Positions 25,117-33,913 are shown, counted from the first letter of the stretch. The stretch is DNA of 44,865 nt from Candidatus Zixiibacteriota bacterium (GCA_040752815.1 JBFMGC010000023.1:1-44865); one strand, 5' to 3'. A program made the numbers and translations. The notes: generated by a model from the sequence alone, not told the origin.

Positions 25117-26286
25117 ATGAAGAGGTTAAGAAGTAACAGCGGTTCGGCGCTCCTGGTAGTGCTGGCTCTGATGTTGCTGGTGTCGGCGGTGGGTATCATC
25201 ACGATCGACACTGCCAATACCGATATTGAGCTGTCCTACAACCAACTCCACGAGGACCAGGCCTTCTATGTCGCCGAGGCAGGCGCCAAGCAGGCACTCT
25301 GGGCGATCAACGACAGCAACGCCTGGCGCGACGGCTATGCGGAAAAATCTTTCGGCTCGGGCGTGTACTCTGTGACTCTTACCGATTCGCTGGTAGACAC
25401 CCTGCTGTTCGATACGGTGATTATACGATCCACCGGTGAAGTCCAGGGTTCGCGAACGACTATCGAATTGACGACCGTGCCGGTATACCGGTACCCGTTC
25501 CGGTATGCCATGTTTGCCGACGCCGGAATTGTCCTGGACCGCGAGACCTGCACGGACTCGTACGACTCGGATTCCGGAACCTATGCGGCGACCGTGATGG
25601 ACTCGCTGGGTGATATCGGCTCAAATGGTACCATCACTTCAGCGCAGCTGGTCGAATTCGGTGGAAACGTATCGGTTGCTACTCCGGGCGGAATCACGCT
25701 GGGAGCCGGCAACACCGTCCACGGCGACACGACCTCGACAGCGGATTCGGTAGCTCTCGATCCGGTCCCGTCGACGGAAATGGACTGGGCGCGATCTAAC
25801 AGCATCGCCCAGTCCGGCCTGAGCGGCGTGGGCTATACTTATAATAACGGTACCAAAACGCTCACCACCGGCCAGAGCGGTACCATAACAATGCAGAGCG
25901 GAGTGTACTACTTCTCCAGCATTACCCTGGGGAAGAACTCGAGCATCACTCTTGCACCGGGGGCAAATGTAAGAATCTATGTGGCAGGTAATATTCTGTT
26001 CAACCAGGGTTCTGTATTCAATGCCACTGGAACGCCGTCCGACGCTTTGATTTTCTCGACCGGCACCTCGCTTACCTTCAACCAGGACAACGTTTTCAAC
26101 GGAGCCTTCTACGGACCGGACGCTCACATACAGTATGACCAGACGACCCAGGTCTTCGGAGCCCTCGTGGGCAACACGATCAAACTGGACCGGTTCGCCT
26201 GCTTCCACTATGACCGCAGTCTCGCCAAGGTGACCTACGGTACCACCGGTGAGATGATTGCCGTCGCGTGGGGGGAGACTTACTAA
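25117..26286 (+). CDS. PilX-like pseudopilin with C-terminal beta-helix-like domain, copy 2
   Basis: This 389-residue protein is a close paralogue of the preceding one. It shares GSALLVVLALMLLVSAVGII, IELSYNQLHEDQAFYVAEAG, the YPFRYAMFADAGI region, SGVYYFSSITLGKNSSIT and the final FHYDRSLAKV. The start at 25117 is fixed by GGAG 8 bases upstream; a GTG at 25093 has none. The pair arose by tandem duplication and has diverged through the central region. The gene is followed by a strong terminator and ends the pseudopilin operon. Confidence 0.75.
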   Translation: MKRLRSNSGSALLVVLALMLLVSAVGIITIDTANTDIELSYNQLHEDQAFYVAEAGAKQALWAINDSNAWRDGYAEKSFGSGVYSVTLTDSLVDTLLFDTVIIRSTGEVQGSRTTIELTTVPVYRYPFRYAMFADAGIVLDRETCTDSYDSDSGTYAATVMDSLGDIGSNGTITSAQLVEFGGNVSVATPGGITLGAGNTVHGDTTSTADSVALDPVPSTEMDWARSNSIAQSGLSGVGYTYNNGTKTLTTGQSGTITMQSGVYYFSSITLGKNSSITLAPGANVRIYVAGNILFNQGSVFNATGTPSDALIFSTGTSLTFNQDNVFNGAFYGPDAHIQYDQTTQVFGALVGNTIKLDRFACFHYDRSLAKVTYGTTGEMIAVAWGETY

Positions 26287-26317
26287 CTCGGCGCGCAAAA
26301 CCAGACTGCCATAGCAG

Positions 26318-26349
26318 GGGCAGAGCCGAATTGGGGCTCTGCCCTTTTT
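26318..26349 (+). terminator. Rho-independent terminator of the pseudopilin operon
   Basis: GGGCAGAGCC (26318-26327) pairs perfectly over 10 bp with GGCTCTGCCC (26335-26344) and is followed by TTTTT. It lies about 30 bases after the second pilX-like stop. Confidence 0.92.
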
Positions 26350-26516
26350 ATTGTCGCAAAGCTGCACCGTGAGTGGGGACCCCTGTGGTTTCGACAACCC
26401 ATCTTGCCGAAAAGTGATTCCTTCCTCCCTGTGGATTCATTATTAATAATGCGAAACGCGGCTAGGGATCAGTGTGATCCAGTCAACCAGAGTGACCATC
26501 GGAGAATGTACTACTT

Positions 26517-26816
26517 ATGACCCCCAATCATTTTATTATCGTGTATCGACCACCAAGGCCGACCTTTGCCGAAGATGCAACCGAAAAGGAATCGGCTATA
26601 ATCGGTGAGCATTTCGAGTTTCTCAAAAGGCTGCTGGCCGACAAAGTGCTTTTGATCGCCGGCCGCACCGACGATGCCAGCATGGGGATTGCGGTTTTTC
26701 AAGCTCCTGATCGCCCGGCGGCGGAGAAGATCATGCGGGCCGATCCGGCCGTGAAGGCCGGGGTGTTCAGCGCCGAGCTGCATCGGTATCGGCTGGCTCT
26801 GTTTGCGGGGAAGTAG
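26517..26816 (+). CDS. YciI-like protein
   Basis: This 99-residue cytoplasmic protein has the YciI alpha-beta fold (ferredoxin-like): HFIIVYRPPRPTF, then EHFEFLKRLLADKVLLIAG and a second half MGIAVFQAPDRPAAEKIMRA with DPAVKAGVFSAELHRYRLAL. These carry the His-Asp-type pair (EHF..., RADPAV) of the family. Family members are small enzymes or binding proteins of mostly unknown activity. GGAG precedes the start by about 12 bases. It is a single gene, convergent with the TonB receptor; a 7-bp hairpin TCACGCG/CGCGTGA (26854-26874) lies between them without a U-tract. Confidence 0.75.
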   Translation: MTPNHFIIVYRPPRPTFAEDATEKESAIIGEHFEFLKRLLADKVLLIAGRTDDASMGIAVFQAPDRPAAEKIMRADPAVKAGVFSAELHRYRLALFAGK

Positions 26817-26878
26817 GGCTGGACGACCGAGGCCGGACGAATTCCTGTCATCATCACGCGTCGAGTCCGCGTGACCTA

Positions 26879-29743
26879 CTAAATCGTCTGCGTCACGCGG
26901 GCGATTGCCAGGCGACCCAGTTCCGGCGCGCCGACAAACTCGATATGGCGATTGTCCAGGACGTTCTGTACAGTCAGCGTGAAGCGCGTATCCGCCAGCA
27001 GGTCGATACCGGATGTCAAATCCACCAGAACATACGAATCCACCCGGCTGCCGATAAACGGGCTGATCATGTTGAAGGCGTCAACATAGCGCAACCGCGC
27101 CTGAGCCTCAAATTGCCGCTTCGGACTATTGTACTGCAATGACAGGCCGAACTTGTTCCGCGGAGAGTTCAGGTAGATGTCATGCACCTGTTCGGCGTCT
27201 TTGGCGAAAAAGTTCTTGCTGATATACGAATAGCTCCCGCCGATGTCCCAATGGCGATTCAGATGGTAGGCGAAAGAGAGATCGACACCGTAAAGGGTCA
27301 CGTCGCCGAAGTTGCGATAAGTGACGAGCAGGTCGGTCGGATCGAGCGACTCTTCGGGGCTGACCGTGCCGAACGGGATACGCGCCGCGCCGGAGGTAAA
27401 CATAGTAGTCAACTCATCGACCGGCGTGCCATTGCCGTTGCCGCCGAAGGAGGGATTGTCTAATTGGTCCAGGGTGGCGCGTGTGGTGGGATCTTCAGCC
27501 ATGTAGTTGTTCAGGAATTGCGGGCCAAGGTATCCTCCCAGCGTAGTCGGATCAAGAAAGACGTTGGGTGTTTCGACAGTCAGCGGCCCTACAAAACTGT
27601 GTTTCTTTGTGCGGTAGGCATCGACAGAAAATCGCAGTCGGTCGCGCAGCACACCTTTATAGCCAATTTCAAAAGTCTGGGTAAACGACGGTTCAAGGGG
27701 ATCGATATCACCAATATCGCTGACATCCGAGGGATCAAACGTCCGCGTATCGGGATTGAATGTCATCATCGTATTGTTGACACCGGCCACGCTGGCTGGG
27801 GTTACACTGTCAACGGCTGCCATCATGGCACCGACCGTGACGGGATCGAGACCGGCCGCGGTCAGGCGCTGCTGCAGACCGGCCCTGACCGCGCCACGCC
27901 CAGCCGACCACATAACGTTGGTGAAAACAGGGTCGTCAAATTCGATGTAGTCACTCGTGGTGAGTTCACGCGGATCGAGCGGTGCAAATGGAGAGCGAAA
28001 CAGGGGGCCGTTTTCGTCTATCCGCCAGTGGAACCCGGTTTCAGGCACGCCATGCACGCGCACGTTTATGTCCGGCCGAAACCCGAGGGCGGGTTCGAAA
28101 CTTGCGCCTATCCCAAACGGGTCGTATGACTGCATGATATCCAGGTACAGATTGTTAATATCCGGCGTGGCATAGGCGCGGTTGTAAGTAAACCGTAGGC
28201 TGTTGTTTTCATCGGGTTGGTAGACGACCGCCGCGCGCGGCGAGAAGACCAGGTCCTTCAGGCGGTTGTGATCGTCTACACGAGCCGCGCCCAGCAGTTT
28301 GACATGATCCGAAAGCCGGTGCTCGGCCTGAACGTACGCGCCGACTTCGTCGACATTGTCGTTATCCTCGTTGCGGCCATTGATCGTGTAATCGGTATTG
28401 GGGCGGGTGAAGATACCATCCGCGCCATAGGTCAGGCTCCACCGCTCATCGGGTTGATAGCTGTGTTGTACCTGGGCGACCCAGGTGCGCGAGCGATCGA
28501 CAATCAACTGCCCGGTGTTCAGAAGATAGGTATCACCGGCGTCGCTGGCGTTAACATACCCCTGCACGAACAGATCTTTGTAGCGAAATCGTGTCTGAAA
28601 ATAGGTATAGGCCCAGTCGATCGCCTGCGCCGCGCTAACGCCGGTCAGCTCGATGCCGTCGCCGCGATTGTAGCCGCCGTTGACAATCAACGATGTGTTC
28701 TCGTTGATAAGGAAATCCACCCGCGCCTCGCCGGCCAGCTTCTTGATCTTGAAATCACGCGCGTTGCTCACCAGTCCGCTAACCGTGTCGGGTCCCTGCG
28801 GGGTGGGGCGGAACTTGGCGACCTGGTCCGGCTCGGACGGCTCATGGTGTTTCCAGTCGAGTCCCTCGTAGTACTGGCCGCTGAACTTGTAGCCGACCCG
28901 GTTATTCACGTTGCCGGCGTGGCGAAACGACCCGAGCATCAGCTCGCGCTCGCCGCCGCCGAGACTGACCGTGGTTCCCTCCGACTCGAACGGCGATTTT
29001 GTGATCATGTGCATCACTCCGGCGGCGGAATTCGGCCCGTAAAGGGCCGAGCCCGGACCGGAGACCATTTCGATGCGTTCGATATCGGCATCGACAGTCG
29101 GGATGAAATTGTAGGCGTTGTAACGCAGCGATGGCACCCGCGCGAAACGGTTGTCCACCAGCACGAGCAGCGCCGTGGAGAAGATGTTGTTGAATCCGCG
29201 CGTGACCATGTTGGTCTGGTTCAGGCCGGTGCGAGCCATGTCCACACCGGGCAAGTTGGAGACATGGTCGGTGGGGGTAAGCGTAGTGCGCTCCTGGATG
29301 GTTTCGGCGCCAACCACGCTGACCGCGGCGGGAGCATCGTTAAGCTTCTCGGGTCGGCGCGACGCCGTCACTGAGATGGTATGCAGGTCGATCGCCCGAG
29401 GCGTGAGGCCGATCTCACGGCGAATCTGCTCGGAGTCGCTGCTGAACGTCAGCTGAATCGTTGCTGTAGAATATCCCACAAAAGAAATACTGACCAGATA
29501 TTCGCCCGGCGGAATATTCTCTATATCGAATGAGCCGTCATCGGCCGTGGCCATACCGAGAGTCTTACCGGCCATGCGCACGGGGTGCAGACTCACGGTG
29601 GCGCCCAGCAATGGCCGGCCATCGGTTTCGTCAGAGACCACGCCGCTGAACCCGGCGCACAGCGCGCTCAGGGGCGCCGCGACCACCGCCGCAGTGAGAA
29701 TGGCCACGCACGAGGATTCGAAGGAAGGGAAAGAGAACATCAT
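26879..29743 (-). CDS. TonB-dependent outer-membrane receptor with N-terminal carboxypeptidase-like domain
   Basis: The 954-residue protein has a signal peptide (about 1-30, ending ALCAG). A CarboxypepD_reg-like domain follows (about 31-115: VSDETDGRPLLGATVSLHP). Next come a TonB-box-like THTISVTASRR-type segment and a plug domain (about 135-255: DAPAAVSVVGAETIQERTTL, SGPGSALYGPNSAAGVMHMI). A large beta-barrel with long external loops (for example the Pro/Val-rich region near 650) reaches the C-terminus, which ends ARVTQTI rather than in an aromatic. It imports a ligand across the outer membrane with TonB energy; no ligand clue is nearby. The AGGAG ribosome site is 8 bases from the start. I see no cobalamin or other riboswitch in the upstream 290 bases. 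Confidence 0.88.
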   Translation of the reverse strand: MMFSFPSFESSCVAILTAAVVAAPLSALCAGFSGVVSDETDGRPLLGATVSLHPVRMAGKTLGMATADDGSFDIENIPPGEYLVSISFVGYSTATIQLTFSSDSEQIRREIGLTPRAIDLHTISVTASRRPEKLNDAPAAVSVVGAETIQERTTLTPTDHVSNLPGVDMARTGLNQTNMVTRGFNNIFSTALLVLVDNRFARVPSLRYNAYNFIPTVDADIERIEMVSGPGSALYGPNSAAGVMHMITKSPFESEGTTVSLGGGERELMLGSFRHAGNVNNRVGYKFSGQYYEGLDWKHHEPSEPDQVAKFRPTPQGPDTVSGLVSNARDFKIKKLAGEARVDFLINENTSLIVNGGYNRGDGIELTGVSAAQAIDWAYTYFQTRFRYKDLFVQGYVNASDAGDTYLLNTGQLIVDRSRTWVAQVQHSYQPDERWSLTYGADGIFTRPNTDYTINGRNEDNDNVDEVGAYVQAEHRLSDHVKLLGAARVDDHNRLKDLVFSPRAAVVYQPDENNSLRFTYNRAYATPDINNLYLDIMQSYDPFGIGASFEPALGFRPDINVRVHGVPETGFHWRIDENGPLFRSPFAPLDPRELTTSDYIEFDDPVFTNVMWSAGRGAVRAGLQQRLTAAGLDPVTVGAMMAAVDSVTPASVAGVNNTMMTFNPDTRTFDPSDVSDIGDIDPLEPSFTQTFEIGYKGVLRDRLRFSVDAYRTKKHSFVGPLTVETPNVFLDPTTLGGYLGPQFLNNYMAEDPTTRATLDQLDNPSFGGNGNGTPVDELTTMFTSGAARIPFGTVSPEESLDPTDLLVTYRNFGDVTLYGVDLSFAYHLNRHWDIGGSYSYISKNFFAKDAEQVHDIYLNSPRNKFGLSLQYNSPKRQFEAQARLRYVDAFNMISPFIGSRVDSYVLVDLTSGIDLLADTRFTLTVQNVLDNRHIEFVGAPELGRLAIARVTQTI

Positions 29744-30032
29744 AACAGCATCTCCTGAAAGTGGGACCTACCTTTACAGACGACAGACTGCACGGCAGAA
29801 CGTGAAACCGGCTTCGTGCGATCATCAGTCAGGCTGGTAGGTTGTTTTGATAGAAGAGAATATCAGTTAAGGCGAGGACAGGCGCAAGCGGTTTTGCATG
29901 GACCAGAATGGGGCGAAAACGCCCTTTCTCGTGGGCCGTTGAATGGGGCGTGTCAAGACGAAGGGCGGCGCTTCCGAGAATGCTCGGGCGGCGCCGCCCA
30001 TGGGGTAGAAGGGCGCCTTGTGAAGAGCACCT
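29744..30032. other. Intergenic gap between tmcB-like gene and TonB receptor
   Basis: No gene is recognisable. There is a small GGGCG/CGCCC hairpin with AAAA loop at 29911-29924 followed by TTTCTC on the plus strand. A perfect GGGCGGCGCCGCCC palindrome lies near 29986-29999, downstream of the tmcB-like stop codon. Neither is a textbook terminator for the minus-strand operon. Confidence 0.35.
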
Positions 30033-31382
30033 TTACATCATAAGGGCGCGAAACACGACATCATGTACCCCGCCGATCACAACGTCGCGATTATGGTGCT
30101 CCATTAGCTGCGCCAACTGACGCTTGCAATTCGAACAGGGGGCGGCGCAGAATTTCGCGCCGGTGTCATCGATCTGTTTCAGTTTCATCTTGCCCGATAC
30201 TTCCATCCGAAAAGCCTTGATTTCGTCCATGGCCGACAGGCCGCCACCCCCGCCGCAACACCAGTTCAAGTGGCGGTTGGGGGTCATCTCGCGGAAATCG
30301 GCGCAGGCCGCTCTCATGATGATTCGCGGCTCTTCCACAATTCCACAGCTGCGGCCGAAGTTGCAGGGATCGTGATAAGTAACCGGTTCGGGATTCGCGC
30401 TCCGGTCGAACCGGAGGGCGCCCCGCTTCACCATGTCGGCCGTGTACTGAAGGACATTGGTGATCTCGAAAGGCAAATCGCCCCACCATTTCCCCTTTTC
30501 CATCATGAATTTCATGATCCGGTGAGCATGCCCGCATTCGCCCATCATGAGGGTGTTGCAGCCGAGCCGCTTAGCCTCGTCGATGTACAGCTTGTTGTCC
30601 TCTTTCATCGACTTGTCGTCGCCCGTGAACAGGCCGTAGTTGGCTCCGTCAAAGGCTCTCGAACTAAGCGTCCAACTCTGTCCCAGCTTGTGAAAAACTT
30701 TGGCGATGCCCATGACCGCCTCGGGATTTACGAGGAGATCGCCCGACGGCGGCACGAAGAAGATTTCCGCGCCCATCTCGTCGTACGGTATGCGGACGTC
30801 TATGCTGCACTGGTCCTTGATTTCTTCTTCGAGAAAACGCACGGTATCTTTCAGCGCGGCCTCATTGGCGCCATCGGTATTTCCGGTTTCCAGCGATATT
30901 TTGACCACTCTTTGCAATCGTTCCGGGGTCCAGCCCAGGCCATCGGCGATCGCCCTGCCCTTGCGCGTGATCACCGAGTTGTCGATACCCATGGGGCAGA
31001 AGGTGGCGCAGCGGCGGCATCCCGTACACTCGTAGAAAGCAGTGACAAAGCGCTCCATATCGCCGTTGAAATCCTGAGCGCCGACTGCAGAACCAAAGAG
31101 CTTTCCTGAGGTTGTGCAGTGTCGCTTGTAGACGCCGCGCACCAGGTCGGAGCGCCTAACCGGGTTGCGCAATTCGGTCGGCTCACCGTGATAGACCGGA
31201 CACACCTCGGCGCACGTACCGCAGCGAATGCAGGTTTCCATGTAGAGCCGAAGAGCTTTTGGCCCTCCGCGGATCGCCCGGCAGGCGGCGGTGACGGACT
31301 GTTTGAGTGCCTCGCCCTGCACTTTGGGGCGGAGGAGCGGCTCGCTTCTTAGCGTTGATACCGGAACTTCCGAGTGTGACAT
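30033..31382 (-). CDS. tmcB: HdrD-like iron-sulfur subunit, TmcB/DsrK family
   Basis: The 449-residue cytoplasmic protein has two [4Fe-4S] ferredoxin motifs, C51/C54/C57...C61 (CIRCGTCAEVCP) and C119/C122/C125...C129 (CTGCRRCATFCP). Two heterodisulfide-reductase cysteine-rich (CCG) regions follow, ending YHDPCNFGRSCG, NWCCGGGGG and CAAPCSNCKRQ. This is the HdrD plan shared by DsrK and TmcB, which pass electrons between a membrane cytochrome b and a thiol/disulfide protein such as DsrC. Length is nearer TmcB than DsrK (about 540). ATG 31382 is preferred over GTG 31385. It follows the cytochrome b gene by 15 bases and dsrC-like lies upstream in the same direction. The symbol is tentative. Confidence 0.8.
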   Translation of the reverse strand: MSHSEVPVSTLRSEPLLRPKVQGEALKQSVTAACRAIRGGPKALRLYMETCIRCGTCAEVCPVYHGEPTELRNPVRRSDLVRGVYKRHCTTSGKLFGSAVGAQDFNGDMERFVTAFYECTGCRRCATFCPMGIDNSVITRKGRAIADGLGWTPERLQRVVKISLETGNTDGANEAALKDTVRFLEEEIKDQCSIDVRIPYDEMGAEIFFVPPSGDLLVNPEAVMGIAKVFHKLGQSWTLSSRAFDGANYGLFTGDDKSMKEDNKLYIDEAKRLGCNTLMMGECGHAHRIMKFMMEKGKWWGDLPFEITNVLQYTADMVKRGALRFDRSANPEPVTYHDPCNFGRSCGIVEEPRIIMRAACADFREMTPNRHLNWCCGGGGGLSAMDEIKAFRMEVSGKMKLKQIDDTGAKFCAAPCSNCKRQLAQLMEHHNRDVVIGGVHDVVFRALMM

Positions 31383-31397
31383 CACGCACCTGCCTTT

Positions 31398-32096
31398 CTA
31401 AGCTCTCTGAATCAAGGTTTGAGTGAAGAAGATTCCTCCCAGATGCAGAATCTTGCTGAACGGGAGAAACACGAACAGGAGCTGGGCCAGCAGGAAGTGC
31501 AGCGTGAACATCGGGCTGCCCGGCAGCGACTCTGCGCTTAGCGAGAACCCGGCCAGTTGCGAGAAGTACCGGCGGGTCAGCTCCAGGTTGAAGTGTTCGC
31601 CGAAGCGCAAGGCGTTGCCGGTAACGAGTACGGCAATTATGAGCAGCAGAACCAGCGTGTCGGCAAAATTGGTAACCTCCCTTACGCGTCGAATCGCCAG
31701 GCGCCGGGCCAGGAGGACAAGGGCCATGGCCAGGATTAGCAGCCCGGCGGTTCCACCGCTTATTGCGCTCATGCGGTCGGCGTTGATTCCGAGTGCCGCC
31801 CACAGGCCGGGGAAATCTGTGAACACGCGTATGTGGCCTACGACGATCAGCGCGAGCGTGGCATGAAATATCCACGCCGACGCCCAGAGAAACTTGTCAC
31901 CGAGGAACAAACCGGGGAAGAACAAGGACTCCCTGAACACTCCCCAGAACGTAGCCGCCTTTCCGACCGGGGCGGGGAAGAGGGTGATCGCGGCGGGTTG
32001 GGGCGTTTTGATCCAGACGCGGATGCGATAAGCCATCGCCGGGATGAAAACCAGTAATGTCAAATAGGGTAAGAACCCGAGGATAAAGAATTCCAC
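31398..32096 (-). CDS. tmcC: Membrane cytochrome b subunit, TmcC/DsrM (NarI-like)
   Basis: The 232-residue protein has five to six membrane helices and no ferredoxin domain. Its haem ligands are probably H78/H88 in IFHATLALIVVGHIRVF and H200/H218 in LHFLLAQLLFVFLPFSKILH, the two-His-per-helix pattern of NarI/DsrM cytochromes b. It would exchange electrons with menaquinol and the adjoining HdrD-like subunit. Start is GTG with AAGGAA about 9 bases upstream. It is shorter than DsrM (about 330) and matches TmcC size. A GC-rich inverted pair GGCCGGC/GCCGGCC lies in the 90-base gap after dsrC-like (about 32129-32157). The symbol is tentative. Confidence 0.8.
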   Translation of the reverse strand: MEFFILGFLPYLTLLVFIPAMAYRIRVWIKTPQPAAITLFPAPVGKAATFWGVFRESLFFPGLFLGDKFLWASAWIFHATLALIVVGHIRVFTDFPGLWAALGINADRMSAISGGTAGLLILAMALVLLARRLAIRRVREVTNFADTLVLLLIIAVLVTGNALRFGEHFNLELTRRYFSQLAGFSLSAESLPGSPMFTLHFLLAQLLFVFLPFSKILHLGGIFFTQTLIQRA

Positions 32097-32186
32097 AATC
32101 AGTTTTCCTTTCTACGGCCCTCAGAAGCGGCCGGCCATTTAGCGGCCGCCGCCGGCCTGTTGGTCAATATGTCTCCAGCCGCGCTC

Positions 32187-32501
32187 TCAAAGACAACCGT
32201 GTGGTCTTGGCAAGCCCGCCAGGCGATACGCCCCCCGGGCGACTCCGCACGGGAACATCTGGCAGACATAGCGGGAACTGAAGCCGGTTGCCTTGCAGAT
32301 GCGCACGATCGGCGGCCCTTCGCCGGTTTCGACGTAGTAGCTTCTCACGAAGTCGATCACTTTCCAGTGGTCCTCGGTCAAGGGATCGATGTCGTTCTTG
32401 CGTGCCAGCTCCTCGGCCACCTCACGTGTCCAGAGCGACATCTGTTTAAGAAAGCCGTCGTTGTCCTCGATGCTTCCCGACGGCATAGCGGCTTGTACCA
32501 T
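32187..32501 (-). CDS. DsrC/TusE-family protein lacking the upstream redox cysteine
   Basis: This 104-residue protein has the family length and helix-turn-helix core (DPLTEDHWKVIDFVRSYYVETGEGPPIVRI) and the conserved arm GLPRPHGCL. The penultimate Cys103 (CysA) is present. The residue eleven before it, which is CysB in true DsrC, is Tyr92 (RGAYRLAGLPRP). The codon is TAT on the coding strand, so this is not a translation slip. Two other cysteines stand nearby, C80 and C85 (YVCQMFPCG). DsrC carries sulfite-derived sulfur as a CysA-CysB trisulfide; proteins with CysA only are classed with TusE. Next to TmcBC-like genes a redox partner role is expected, but the chemistry must differ. Start fixed by AGGAG 6 bases upstream. 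Confidence 0.85.
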   Translation of the reverse strand: MVQAAMPSGSIEDNDGFLKQMSLWTREVAEELARKNDIDPLTEDHWKVIDFVRSYYVETGEGPPIVRICKATGFSSRYVCQMFPCGVARGAYRLAGLPRPHGCL

Positions 32502-32823
32502 GACAACTCCTGTTATAGAGGCGTTAGCTATCGTCCGCGCTGAAACCCGGGCGGCAGCAAATGGATTCGCGATTGGCGATCTTGCGATGGGCGCCGGCGC
32601 CCCGCGCACCGGGGCGGGAGTTGACCGGCAAGGCAAAAGACGTATATTATGGACCAAGAAGAGCGGCCGCCGGGCCGAGGCCCGGCCGGTTGCTGCTTCG
32701 CGACGCGACTTGGCGGGTCGGTTTTAAGCTGCTGATCCCGCCGAGTTGCGTTCTTTTTCTTTCGTCTGTGTCCTGCCGGCTCCTGCGTCCGGCTGCCCTC
32801 GAATCCTCCTTTCTGTCCTCGCT
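32502..32823. other. Gap between the HTH regulator and dsrC-like gene
   Basis: No gene is seen. A 7-bp GC hairpin (32669-32675 with 32680-32686) could slow transcription leaving the regulator gene but lacks a U-tract. On the plus strand TTGACC (32621-32626) and TATTAT (32645-32650) are 18 bases apart, which would fire antisense to the regulator; nothing supports its use. No copy of the qmoA/dsrA operator is visible here. Confidence 0.35.
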
Positions 32824-33654
32824 TCAGTGCGTGGACAGGTGGCTATCGCCCGACGAGCTTTGTGCCTGACGCCGGGATCCGGCTATCAGCGCCATCAATG
32901 TCGAGGCGTCAAAACTCGAATCGACCACCGCGAATACAAGACGATCGCATTCATCCGGCAAATCGCTACGTTTGCCGACCAGTATAATTCTGACGAACGG
33001 GATGCGGGGGTCCTCATATATGAGCCGGGCAAACTCCAGACTTCGCTCCGCACCCAGGGAGCAGTCGATCACCATGTAATCGGGCCGGAATTCCTCGACA
33101 CACATCGAGCAACGGTATTCGCAATCGGTCACTTTCAGGTTGAATCGCGAGGGGTCTATCCCCTCGCGCATTCGTGTGGTAAAGGCGTCGCGGTTCGACA
33201 CGACCAACACATTCGGCCGCTGGCCGACTACACGTGCGTAGTAGTCGCACTCCTGACACGATCCTTTGCAGAACAAACCGACATACCCGGCCTGCGCGGG
33301 AAGATCGTGCAACTCGTAACAGCGGAGCGTGCCCGAGCGATATACGATACACTCGCGGCAGCCGTCGGGGATGCGGCCATCGGTGGAATTGAACTCCCAG
33401 CAATACTGAAATCGCGCCGGGCTGTCAGGCGTGGGTAAGGTCACCGGCCGGCCCTCGAGAACCGGCGCCAATGCCGAGCGCGGCACGCGATGGTGCCCGC
33501 CCGGCGTGCGCAGCGCTTCGATTTTGCCTGATCTTATCCACTTTAAGACCGTGTCCGAGGTCACCCGGCAAAGGGCCGCTGCTTCGCCGGTCGAGAGCAA
33601 GTCGGAGCGCGCTTCAGCTATAGGGGATCTTCTATTGATGCTGGGTCGTGACAT
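32824..33654 (-). CDS. Cys-rich transcription factor: MerR/excisionase-type HTH plus receiver-like domain
   Basis: The 276-residue protein starts with a winged HTH of the excisionase/MerR type (about 18-62: LLSTGEAAALCRVTSDTVLK then TPGGHHRVPRSAL). A central Cys-rich block follows with C85, C99, C102, C112, C129, C133 and C136, enough for an Fe-S cluster or zinc sites. The last part (about 147-260) resembles a response-regulator receiver (NVLVVSNRDAF, PDYMVIDCS with D197, IILVGKRSD) and carries another trio C178/C182/C185. I do not know a characterised homologue. Position between the dsrC-tmc and qmo operons suggests a redox- or sulfur-responsive regulator of them. The ribosome binding site is weak. 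Confidence 0.65.
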   Translation of the reverse strand: MSRPSINRRSPIAEARSDLLSTGEAAALCRVTSDTVLKWIRSGKIEALRTPGGHHRVPRSALAPVLEGRPVTLPTPDSPARFQYCWEFNSTDGRIPDGCRECIVYRSGTLRCYELHDLPAQAGYVGLFCKGSCQECDYYARVVGQRPNVLVVSNRDAFTTRMREGIDPSRFNLKVTDCEYRCSMCVEEFRPDYMVIDCSLGAERSLEFARLIYEDPRIPFVRIILVGKRSDLPDECDRLVFAVVDSSFDASTLMALIAGSRRQAQSSSGDSHLSTH

Positions 33655-33692
33655 CGGTATCGACTTTATCGGTTTTATTGATTCTATCGGAT

Positions 33693-33721
33693 AACCTATG
33701 CTGGTTGCTTGCTGCTGTCAA
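33693..33721 (-). promoter_or_regulatory. Candidate promoter of the Cys-rich regulator
   Basis: On the minus strand TTGACA (33716-33721) and TAGGTT (33693-33698) are spaced 17 bases and lie about 40 bases upstream of the regulator start. The -10 is a weak match. The stretch 33722-33910 between this and the qmoA promoter shows only an isolated TATAAT on the plus strand (33811-33816) with no -35. Confidence 0.4.
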
Positions 33722-33913
33722 GAAGAAAATGGGCAATTAAGTCTTTGTATGTCTGTTTAGTCTATGATTGCCGAGTTGGTGGCAGAGGCTGGTGTTCCGT
33801 AAAGTATATGTATAATCGGCACTTAGCTAAGGCGTAAAGGGTGCCCGCCAGCCTCGTTTCTTCCTGTCAATAAACGAGTTATCAAGTTCACCGGCGGACG
33901 GGCTACTGATTTT

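Noticed and set aside
29744-29880. Cobalamin riboswitch upstream of the TonB-dependent receptor
   Set aside because: I looked for the conserved B12 box and related core elements in the leader and did not find them.
32621-32650. Plus-strand TTGACC...TATTAT pair as a promoter
   Set aside because: It would drive antisense transcription into the regulator gene; nothing downstream on that strand needs it, and an 18-base spacer with one mismatch is easily found by chance.
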